Positions 43,312-50,807 of a stretch of 64,000 nucleotides of DNA are shown piece after piece. The translations under genes were made by a program, and so were the position numbers. Position 1 is the stretch's first letter, and every line of letters starts with the position of its first letter. The stretch comes from Pseudoalteromonas sp. R3. Its GTDB lineage: Bacteria > Pseudomonadota > Gammaproteobacteria > Enterobacterales > Alteromonadaceae. The stretch lies in contig NZ_CP034834.1 of assembly GCF_004014715.1 (NCBI RefSeq), forward strand, positions 124,001 to 188,000. The letters are read 5' to 3'. The notes below the pieces were generated by a model, which saw only the letters and a program-made list of their open reading frames with translations, was not told the origin of the DNA and made no database searches.

Positions 43312-45375
43312 TTATTTATTTTGCTCTTTCACCGCTTTTAATTTGGCAGCATGGTCAATTTCATACGCTGGCATGTCTTTATTGCCGTGGATCAGGTAGT
43401 TATCCATCCAGCGCATTAAACGCAGGCTGTAGTCGTACTGAGCTGCAACTTTGCGGTTACCATGGCCTTCGCCCGGGTAATAAACCAGACGTACGTCTTT
43501 GTCTTGTACCTTCATATAACGGTACAGCTCCATAGACTGGGCCGGGTGAACGCGCGGGTCGTCTTTGCCATGCATGATCAACAGTGGGGTTTTCGACTGG
43601 CCAGCCCAGTAAATTGGACTGCGCTCGAGGTACCACTGCCATTTCTGCCACGGGTAAGAACGGGCGTGAACCAGGAACATTTCATTTGAAATGTCTGTAG
43701 TACCGAACTTGGACAGCTGGTTGGTCACACCTACAAACATCACACTGGCTGCGAAGTGCTCGGTCAGTTTAGTTGCGCCCCAGGCTGAAGCGTAACCACC
43801 GTAAGAGCCACCTGTGATACCAACGCGTTTGGTGTCAACCAGGCCCATGTTTACCAGATACTCTTTCATGTCGACCAGGTCGTCAAACTCTTTACCGGCA
43901 TAGTCGCCCTGACCCAGTTTTGAGTAGTCCACACCTTTACCCGTTGAACCACGATAGTTAGGGTAGAACACTGCATAGCCGCGGGCCGCACCCATTTGAC
44001 CTGGATCTGAGTAGCTGGTCAGCCAGCCATTTCTGTCATGACTCTCAGGACCACCGTGTACCGCCATGATCAGAGGGTAACGTTTGCCTTCCTGGTAGTC
44101 CAGTGGGTAGATAAGCACACCACCAATCTCAACACCGTCACGGGCTTTGAAGCTAATCGCTTCTTGCTTTGCCAGACGCTTGGTGTTTAACCAGGGGTTT
44201 GAATCGGTTAAGCGAGTTGGCTTTTTAGAGCGCACCATAAATACTTCGCTTGGGTGCTTCGGGCTTTCTGCACGTACGCCAATGGTTTTGTCAGAGTCAG
44301 AAACAGACAGGCTGTGGGCGATGAACTTGCCTTCTTTAACCAGCTTTTTGTATTTGCTTGAGCCTACTTTGACCTGACCGATGAAAGTCTCTACGCCTAC
44401 ATCAGCAATAAAGTTCAGTACGTTTTTGCGGTTTGACCACTCAAAGTCTTTGAAGTGACCCATAAAGTTCGGGATCCACTCTTCCACTTTACCGGTTTTG
44501 GCATTGGCCAGATACAAACGGCCCTTAGCCGGGTCGTGTTTGTCTTCGGCGCCTAAAATAGCAATGTACTTGCCATCATGAGAGAACTCAGCTTCACCCA
44601 ATTTACCTTCGGTTTTGAATGAGGTGGTGATTTTCTGCGTTGCCACATCCATCACATGCCACTGAGACTTCATATACTGGTCATCAATCAGCGCTGTTGG
44701 CTGGGTTTTTACCAATAATTTGCTGGCATCGTCAGACCAGTTGATGTCGCTAACATAACCCTCGACAGGCACTACGGCAGGCGTCAGAGGTTTGTTTGTC
44801 TGTACCAGGTCCACTAAATGTAGCTGTTTATTTTTCAGACCCAGCTCATACACTTCGGCCATAAAGCCCAGCTTTTTAAGCTCTTTTTCGCTTGCGTCTT
44901 TGGCAGGCATAGCCAGGATTGCAACCTGCTTACCGTTCGGGCTCAGACGATACTTGTTAATAGAGGTGCCTTTGAGCGACAGTACTTTTTGCGCCTCACC
45001 GCCATCGACCGCGATGCGGTAAAGAGACGTGAATTTGTCTTCTTTTTTCTTGGCCGTGAAGTAAATGAACTTGCCATCTGCTGACCATTCAATCTTACCG
45101 ACGTTGATTTTACCTGTGATGAAAGGCACTTCATTGCCTTCGTCATCAACCACATACAGTTCGCTGTAGTTTTTACCGTTGCTGTCTACATACAGCTCAC
45201 GGGGCACGGAGCGACGAAATGCAACCGATTCGCCATCCGGGCTAACCGCTGTTTGAATAACGCGTTGAATAGTTGGGATATCTTCAACTGTGATGGTGTC
45301 ATTTGCCGATGCGGCAAAGGTGCTGGCACTGGCAAGACCAATGGCGAGCGCGAGGGTAGTTTTTATAAGCTTCAT
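43312..45375 (-). CDS. Secreted S9 prolyl-oligopeptidase-family serine peptidase
   Basis: The 687-residue product has a signal peptide (ending ASTFAASAND). A beta-propeller region (about 30-400, with WSADGKFIYFTAKK, LSPNGKQVAIL and similar blades) precedes the alpha/beta hydrolase domain. All catalytic elements are intact: Ser in GGSYGGYASAWG, Asp in HGKDDPRVHP and His in GEGHGN. The family is dipeptidyl-peptidase/acylaminoacyl-peptidase-like, acting in the periplasm or outside on short peptides. It is convergent with the candidate graspetide operon. It is not clear that it acts on that peptide, but its location would allow cleavage of exported products. Confidence 0.94.
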   Translation of the reverse strand: MKLIKTTLALAIGLASASTFAASANDTITVEDIPTIQRVIQTAVSPDGESVAFRRSVPRELYVDSNGKNYSELYVVDDEGNEVPFITGKINVGKIEWSADGKFIYFTAKKKEDKFTSLYRIAVDGGEAQKVLSLKGTSINKYRLSPNGKQVAILAMPAKDASEKELKKLGFMAEVYELGLKNKQLHLVDLVQTNKPLTPAVVPVEGYVSDINWSDDASKLLVKTQPTALIDDQYMKSQWHVMDVATQKITTSFKTEGKLGEAEFSHDGKYIAILGAEDKHDPAKGRLYLANAKTGKVEEWIPNFMGHFKDFEWSNRKNVLNFIADVGVETFIGQVKVGSSKYKKLVKEGKFIAHSLSVSDSDKTIGVRAESPKHPSEVFMVRSKKPTRLTDSNPWLNTKRLAKQEAISFKARDGVEIGGVLIYPLDYQEGKRYPLIMAVHGGPESHDRNGWLTSYSDPGQMGAARGYAVFYPNYRGSTGKGVDYSKLGQGDYAGKEFDDLVDMKEYLVNMGLVDTKRVGITGGSYGGYASAWGATKLTEHFAASVMFVGVTNQLSKFGTTDISNEMFLVHARSYPWQKWQWYLERSPIYWAGQSKTPLLIMHGKDDPRVHPAQSMELYRYMKVQDKDVRLVYYPGEGHGNRKVAAQYDYSLRLMRWMDNYLIHGNKDMPAYEIDHAAKLKAVKEQNK

Positions 45376-45550
45376 AAATGCTCTCTGGATTACACTTTTT
45401 TATAAACTAGACCGCAGGGTGTAGTGCGAGTGGGCGACATTTTACGTTAGCATAGGCTGAAAACCAGTGTTTGCGATTAACTGTCAGCTTTATGGGATAA
45501 ATAATTGCGACATATCAATTAAATGACATCTTTTAATGCTTGGAGCCACT

Positions 45551-46027
45551 ATGTCAAAGTCACAGGAACATCCTTTGGATACCAAAATACCCCCTCCGGT
45601 TGTTTTATTGCTTCACATGCTAGTTAGTTTCGGACTGGTCCAGATTACCGGGCACTTTACGATGGCCGAGTCGCTCAAAATTGGCGGCACTTTGGTGTTG
45701 AGTACGATAGGTGCTGTCGTGGCTTTGGCGGGTGTTTGGGCGTTCCGTCGTCATAATACCAGCGTTGATCCTGTGCATGTGGATAAAGTATCGACATTGG
45801 TCACTGGAGGCATTTATCACTTTACCCGCAACCCTATGTATGTGGGGTTGCTGTGCTTGCTGGTTGCACAAAACTGGTATTTGGCATCGCCAGCTGGTGC
45901 ACTCGCTGTATTGAGCTTTATCGGGTATATGACACGCTTTCAGATTAAACCTGAGGAGCGGTTTTTGCTAAAAGCCTATGGCCAGGCCTATCGGGACTTT
46001 CTGAGTACAACTCGTCGCTGGCTATGA
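45551..46027 (+). CDS. Isoprenylcysteine carboxyl methyltransferase/PEMT-type membrane methyltransferase
   Basis: ATG 45551 (158 residues) is preferred since GGAG lies six bases ahead; ATG 45536 lacks one. Four membrane segments are present. The C-terminal motif TGGIYHFTRNPMYVGLL followed by RPEE-like KPEERFLLKAYGQAYRDF is the S-adenosylmethionine-binding signature of the ICMT/PEMT family. Bacterial members methylate unknown lipids or small molecules. No prenylation pathway is expected, so the true substrate is open. Confidence 0.88.
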   Translation: MSKSQEHPLDTKIPPPVVLLLHMLVSFGLVQITGHFTMAESLKIGGTLVLSTIGAVVALAGVWAFRRHNTSVDPVHVDKVSTLVTGGIYHFTRNPMYVGLLCLLVAQNWYLASPAGALAVLSFIGYMTRFQIKPEERFLLKAYGQAYRDFLSTTRRWL

Positions 46028-46032
46028 CTAGT

Positions 46033-46665
46033 CTAATGTGTTGAAACCTGATTGAACTGCGCTCTGATATCATCTGGCATTCCCCACGAATGCTTAACTA
46101 AAATGGTTTTGAACAGGTCTTGCCATGCTTTGCTTTGCTGATTGGTTAACAAACGTTGCTGCTTAATAAGCAGACGCTTTATTTCGGAGACGTTGTGGTA
46201 ATCCGGCCACAATGCTTCTGCGGCAGTAAATTGTGAAATAGCCTGCGAGACATCACGAGCAAGGAGGGCTTCAAAACCTGCTCGTTCATACTGATCGACC
46301 TGCTCTTTTCTGTCAGGTATTAACACCTGCTCAGTCTGAAGTGCGTGTTGTTTTACCACGGATAACTGCTTATCGAGATTTGCCTTGATGCCGTCTACTT
46401 TCTTGAGCAGTTGTTCAGGTGCCTGACTGGCCTCGATATCTTCTTTGAGCTGGGCTATTTGCGCTTCATAGTTGTGGCTAATATCTTCAATCTGTTTACC
46501 TAGCTTCAGACCAAACGCATCAACCTCTCTTTGCTCTATGATTTTAAACAGCTTATCGCCATATATGGCAAAAGCAAGAATAAGAATTACCGGCCAGAGA
46601 AATACTTTAATGTATTCCAGTGCCAGGCGGTAAACGGCGAGTTTTTGCTCTGTATTGTCGGTCAT
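46033..46665 (-). CDS. Inner-membrane protein with coiled-coil region, unknown
   Basis: ATG 46665 (210 residues) is preferred: AAAGGAG lies ahead at normal spacing, and the longer frame to 46710 lacks this. One membrane segment (about residues 18-38) is followed by a long charged helix with heptad-like Leu/Ile spacing (about 45-120) and a C-terminal part with a TPR-like pattern (ARDVSQAISQFTAAEALWPD). The family is unknown. It could be a scaffold protein tied to the membrane. The gene is convergent with the methyltransferase gene. Confidence 0.65.
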   Translation of the reverse strand: MTDNTEQKLAVYRLALEYIKVFLWPVILILAFAIYGDKLFKIIEQREVDAFGLKLGKQIEDISHNYEAQIAQLKEDIEASQAPEQLLKKVDGIKANLDKQLSVVKQHALQTEQVLIPDRKEQVDQYERAGFEALLARDVSQAISQFTAAEALWPDYHNVSEIKRLLIKQQRLLTNQQSKAWQDLFKTILVKHSWGMPDDIRAQFNQVSTH

Positions 46666-46803
46666 GGCGCGCTCCTTTACACCTGAACAAGAACTTCCAT
46701 TGTGGCCCAAATTAGATTTGATGCAAAGTGTGATTAGTTGGAATTTTTCGCAGGTGGGGTGTCATGCCGGTACTTTCAGATCTCGAGGTCAAAAAAGCCG
46801 AAC

Positions 46804-46833
46804 AGGCAACCCCGCAGCAAGCGTAGGTTGCCT
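46804..46833 (-). terminator. Terminator of the ThrE-like gene
   Basis: AGGCAACC and GGTTGCCT form an eight-base stem with a fourteen-base loop. On the minus strand GGCTTTTTTGA follows. Confidence 0.65.
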
Positions 46834-46841
46834 TATTAATA

Positions 46842-48149
46842 TTACAGACTTTTCTTCGGTGGCAATGCCACATTGGCAAAGATAAGGCCCGCAATCAATG
46901 ACATAAAGATTAAAAATGTTTGCTGGCCGATGTGGTCGGCGGCAACAAAGCTCTGGCCCTCTATCAGTGAATTCAGGCCAATATAGGTTTTGGAACCGGG
47001 TACCAGCACTATCAAGCCCTGCATAGCGACTATCGAAGCCGGTGCGTTAACGGTACGGTTAAACACATTGCTGAACACGCCCACAGCAAAGGCGCCGACA
47101 AAGGTGCCCAGCGAATAATCCAGATAGACCGCGGAGCCGATACTGGCTGCATAGGCAATAAAGCCCGACGCAATCGACCAGCTGGCGTGCTTGAGCTTAG
47201 TGCGAAAAATCACAATCAGGCTGCTACACAGCAGTAAAATGGCCATCCAGGCAGTCCACTTCGGGAGCGGATCGGGTTGTACATAGTCGCTTTGACCAAA
47301 CAGGAAGAAGCCAATGCTGATACCTAAAAATGCGCCAAAATACAACTTAAACAGCAACATAATGGCATCCATAACCCGTGCGGTACCCGACACCAGGTGA
47401 CGCGCAGACAGCTCTGCAAATCCCAGCGCTAATGCCAGACCCGGGATAAAAACAATGATGGCCGATAACACCACGAGGCGAATATTGACCATAGGATCAA
47501 GGTACGACGAAATTGCACAGGCCGCCAACGCAGAAACGATGGCCACAACCGGCTCCAGCATATGGGTGACCCGCTTGGAGCGGGTGGACCACAGCACAAA
47601 GATATAAACCAGGATAGACAATACCGCAGACCACAGCACATCATTCCAGCTGGTCCCCATCAACATGGCAAACGCACCACCAGACACTGCAAATGCAAAA
47701 CCCGTCAGCAAGCGTCCATATGGGTCCTTTGCTTTGGTTATCTCGTCCAGGTTCTGATCTGCCTGCTCTATACTCAGTTCGCCCGCCAACATACGATTAA
47801 CTACATCGTCTGTATCGGCAAGTGAGCCCAGGTTGTGATCGCCGGGCTCGACGCGAGCAACATGGGTGTATTCGTCTTCATGTCCTTCAGTCCAGATCAC
47901 AAAAGTAACTGAAGTTGGAGACATAACAAAGGACGATTTAAGGCCCAGGTGGGTGGCAACTTCCATCAGGTGGGCTTCCAGGCGATAAGCCGGGGTTCCG
48001 TATTGATGAAGCATTTTTCCTAATTTAACAATAAACTTGCGTTTTTGTGTAAAGGTGGCTGAATTCAACGGCGTGTAACCTAAATAATAAGTAAAAATCG
48101 ACAGCGATATAGTGAGTATAGAAGCCCATTGCTTATTGGACCTCCACAC
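46842..48149 (-). CDS. ThrE-type threonine/serine exporter family protein
   Basis: The 435-residue frame fuses both halves of the ThrE family: a cytoplasmic N-terminal part with GKMLHQYGTPAYRLEAHL, a helix bundle (DUF1212-like), and the C-terminal DUF3815-like part with VLVPGSKTYIGLNSLIEG. About ten membrane segments are present. The family exports threonine and serine using the proton gradient. The true start may be the TTG in LNSATFTQKRK (about residue 28), because AGG lies ten bases ahead and other ThrE proteins begin near FTQKRKFI. The next gene upstream is a glycosyltransferase, not an amino-acid gene. Confidence 0.9.
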   Translation of the reverse strand: MWRSNKQWASILTISLSIFTYYLGYTPLNSATFTQKRKFIVKLGKMLHQYGTPAYRLEAHLMEVATHLGLKSSFVMSPTSVTFVIWTEGHEDEYTHVARVEPGDHNLGSLADTDDVVNRMLAGELSIEQADQNLDEITKAKDPYGRLLTGFAFAVSGGAFAMLMGTSWNDVLWSAVLSILVYIFVLWSTRSKRVTHMLEPVVAIVSALAACAISSYLDPMVNIRLVVLSAIIVFIPGLALALGFAELSARHLVSGTARVMDAIMLLFKLYFGAFLGISIGFFLFGQSDYVQPDPLPKWTAWMAILLLCSSLIVIFRTKLKHASWSIASGFIAYAASIGSAVYLDYSLGTFVGAFAVGVFSNVFNRTVNAPASIVAMQGLIVLVPGSKTYIGLNSLIEGQSFVAADHIGQQTFLIFMSLIAGLIFANVALPPKKSL

Positions 48150-48204
48150 TGAGTTTAGGCAATAACCTAAATTGCCGCGAATTCTAACGGGTTCTCACGC
48201 AAAT

Positions 48205-49440
48205 TCAACGCATTTTATTTGCATTTTTTGCTTCAATCCATTGGGACATATATTGGGTACTACGCAGTGTATGGTGGCGCAGCATGCTGCCGGTGAAATT
48301 GGCACGTCTGTGAGCGTTCAGGTTATTTATTGTATTGATAACCTTTTGTTTTAATTGCTCCTCCAGCGGTCGTTTGTCATAGCGAGCCTGAAGCAGGGAT
48401 TGCCCGTTCTGCTGAGCTTGCTGATAACGAACTTGATCCTGATATAAGGCGACGGCTTCAGCCGCAAAGGTTTCAGGGCAGTCGCTTATCGCACCATGCC
48501 AGGACAAGTCACCATGCATGCCTTCAGCACCTATCTGTGTGGTCACACACGGAGTTTGCGTGATCATGGCTTCGAGCAGTTTGCCTTTAATCCCGGCACC
48601 AAAGCGCAGTGGTGCAAGACAGACCTTACTTTGTGCCATCACACCCAATGCATCTTTCGCCCAGCCTTTGATTAAAAAGCCTGTTTTGGGGTTGTGCAGA
48701 GCGGTCGCTTTGGGTGGGGGATATGAACCGTATATATGTAGCTCCGCGTCCGGTAGCTGCTTGCGGATCATGGGCCAGATCTGCTGCAAATAGAGTACCG
48801 CATCCCAGTTAGGAGCATGACGAAAATTGCCTATGGTCATAAAGTGTTTACGCTCATGGTAGTCGGGTAAATCCATATTGAGCGCATTCAAATCGACCAT
48901 AAAGGGAAGATGGTGTAATAACTCAGGTGATACACCAAACTGTGTCGTGAGTAATTCGAGTTCATAGTCGGAAATAATCAGCGACAGGTCGCAGCGCAGA
49001 ATCGCTGCGATTTCACGTTTGGCTAATTCACTATCCAGCAAAGCGTCCAGTGCAAAAGCTTGATGCGCTTTATGTGCATCATGGCGTGCATTGCGCAGAC
49101 ACTGCAAGTCTTCTGTATCGAGGATCTTGAGTGCATTGGGGGCGAACTTATCGATCCGCCAGCCAAACTGCTCTTCCATCATAAAGCGGTCAAACATCAC
49201 GATATCGGGCTCGAGCCGGGAAATATATTCGTCGAAACTACTACAATTGAGTGCAATAGGCGTGCAGGTGATCTGTTCCTGGCTTAAATCGGCCATATGC
49301 TCGGTTTGTTGAGCCGGGCTGGCGAATTCAACGTGCCAGTTCTGAGCGCGGAAAAAGCGCAGTAAGGACATCATATGACCGCCGGCTGCCGAGGAGTTCG
49401 GCTCCGGCCAGACATAACCAATTACTAAAACTTGTGTCAT
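48205..49440 (-). CDS. GT-B glycosyltransferase (GT4-like)
   Basis: The 411-residue protein shows the glycosyltransferase GT-B layout. The N-terminal VLVIGYVWPEPNSSAAGGHM binds the acceptor. FMTIGNFRHAPNWDAV, ELHIYGSYPP and the FGAGIKGKLLEAM segment form the nucleotide-sugar site, with Glu in the typical EX7E-like place. It is cytosolic. It directly follows a LacI-family regulator without a gap and is probably controlled by it. The sugar and acceptor cannot be predicted; no polysaccharide cluster is adjacent. Confidence 0.88.
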   Translation of the reverse strand: MTQVLVIGYVWPEPNSSAAGGHMMSLLRFFRAQNWHVEFASPAQQTEHMADLSQEQITCTPIALNCSSFDEYISRLEPDIVMFDRFMMEEQFGWRIDKFAPNALKILDTEDLQCLRNARHDAHKAHQAFALDALLDSELAKREIAAILRCDLSLIISDYELELLTTQFGVSPELLHHLPFMVDLNALNMDLPDYHERKHFMTIGNFRHAPNWDAVLYLQQIWPMIRKQLPDAELHIYGSYPPPKATALHNPKTGFLIKGWAKDALGVMAQSKVCLAPLRFGAGIKGKLLEAMITQTPCVTTQIGAEGMHGDLSWHGAISDCPETFAAEAVALYQDQVRYQQAQQNGQSLLQARYDKRPLEEQLKQKVINTINNLNAHRRANFTGSMLRHHTLRSTQYMSQWIEAKNANKMR

Positions 49441-50454
49441 TTAAATTGAGGATTCTCTGAGTTGCAGCGATACATCGACTAAGGTGCGTACCGCAGGTTG
49501 TGATTTATTCATGATCTCTGCCAGCGCCTGGCAGGTTCGTTTGCCTATGTCATCTGCATCAATCCGCACGGATGACAGAGCAGGTTTCATTAATCTGGAG
49601 TCGGCCAGATCATCGAAACCGACGACTTTAATATCTTTGCCTGGTATCAGGTTGTGTTCACGCATGGCTTCCATGACACCATAGGCGATGACGTCACTAA
49701 AGCACACCACGGCCTGAGTTTGGGGAGCTTCCTTATACAGGCTGTTAAAAGCCTCTCGACCTCCCTGGCGATTAGTCGGAGCCGTAATCTGGGGCATTGG
49801 CTTAGACACATTGCGAAGTGCAAGTGCGCTGCGAAACCCCGCAACCCGTTCGTGATAGTCCGAGATATCGGATGTGCCGCCCAAAAATGCCAGGTTGTCT
49901 ATGCCCTGATCAAGCAAGTGCAAGGTTGCCAGGTGCGTGCCTTTTTGGTTGTCTGGCAGGATGCAGGGCGCATTGCTGTAGGGAATTTCTCGCATGATAT
50001 TGATCACTGGAAAGCCAGACTCGACGAGCTGATTAACCCATTCCATCGTGGTTCCAGGCGCAGGTACCATAACAAACGCGCTAACATTATACTCTTTAAG
50101 CGTATTGACGACTTGATGCTGGCGAGCCAGATCTTCACTGGTATTAACCAGCATTGGTACCATCCCCAGCGCATAAATGTGCTTTTCAAGGCCCACTGCT
50201 AGCTGTGCGGAGTAGGGATTAGTCAGGTCGTTGATCACCAAAGCGACCAGGTTGGAGCGCTTACTGCGCAGGGCCGCTGCATCACGATTGTACACGTAAC
50301 CCAACTTGGCAATAGCGGCGAGCACCTTTTCCCGACTTTTATCACTGACTTTGTCTGAATGTGTAAGGACCAGTGACACGGTAGATTTGGATACCTGCGC
50401 TTCTCTGGCGACATCGAAAATGGTCACTTTGTCTGGCTTTTTATTGTTGTTCAT
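49441..50454 (-). CDS. LacI-family transcriptional regulator
   Basis: The 337-residue protein has an N-terminal LacI helix-turn-helix (TIFDVAREAQVSKSTVSLVL) with the hinge helix region (RDAAALRSKRSNLVALVI) and a periplasmic-binding-like effector domain (NPYSAQLAVGLE, GFDDLADSRLMKPALSSVR). It is a sugar-responsive dimer. The downstream glycosyltransferase starts at the base after its stop. A LacI-type palindrome (TCAAACGGTTGA) lies 19 bases upstream of its start, which suggests autoregulation of the pair. The effector is unknown. Confidence 0.94.
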   Translation of the reverse strand: MNNNKKPDKVTIFDVAREAQVSKSTVSLVLTHSDKVSDKSREKVLAAIAKLGYVYNRDAAALRSKRSNLVALVINDLTNPYSAQLAVGLEKHIYALGMVPMLVNTSEDLARQHQVVNTLKEYNVSAFVMVPAPGTTMEWVNQLVESGFPVINIMREIPYSNAPCILPDNQKGTHLATLHLLDQGIDNLAFLGGTSDISDYHERVAGFRSALALRNVSKPMPQITAPTNRQGGREAFNSLYKEAPQTQAVVCFSDVIAYGVMEAMREHNLIPGKDIKVVGFDDLADSRLMKPALSSVRIDADDIGKRTCQALAEIMNKSQPAVRTLVDVSLQLRESSI

Positions 50455-50472
50455 AATGGCCTGAATAACTGT

Positions 50473-50484
50473 TCAAACGGTTGA
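50473..50484 (-). promoter_or_regulatory. Putative LacI-type operator
   Basis: TCAAACGGTTGA is palindromic at ten of twelve positions around a central CG, as in LacI/GalR operators. It lies 19-30 bases upstream of the regulator start. Confidence 0.6.
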
Positions 50485-50526
50485 CGAACGCTTAGTTTAC
50501 CGTAACTTCGCGTCTGGATACACTTT

Positions 50527-50737
50527 ATACCAGTCAGCAGCAATACGTAACCAACCTGAGGGATTAAATTTGCCGCCAACCGTGTTAAAAAATTCTCGTT
50601 TAGAACAACTAAATATCAAATTTTCTGCCTCGCCTATTATGGATGTAGGTGCCTCAGCGATAGCAGGACGCAGGAGCGGTGTAATCGGCGAATTTCACTC
50701 GCTTTATGATTGGCTACTTTATTGTGCCGCTTGGTAT
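50527..50737. repeat. MITE-like repeat, copy B (longer and degraded)
   Basis: The ends ATACCA and TGGTAT and the core near 50582-50628 match the element at 40530-40691 (GTGTTAAAAAATTCTCGTTT and AGAACAACTAAATATC). The right half (about 50640-50737) has different sequence, so it is a variant or a composite of two repeats. It occupies most of the gap between the LacI gene and the S9 protein. Confidence 0.6.
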
Positions 50738-50807
50738 TAAACTAGTGCACATTTAAGGAATTTCATTATATCATGAGAGGTTAAGATACAAATTCAAAGG
50801 TAGAGAA

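Noticed and set aside
49654..50202. 182-codon plus-strand ORF inside the LacI gene
   Set aside because: The opposite strand encodes a full LacI regulator; the ORF is a shadow.
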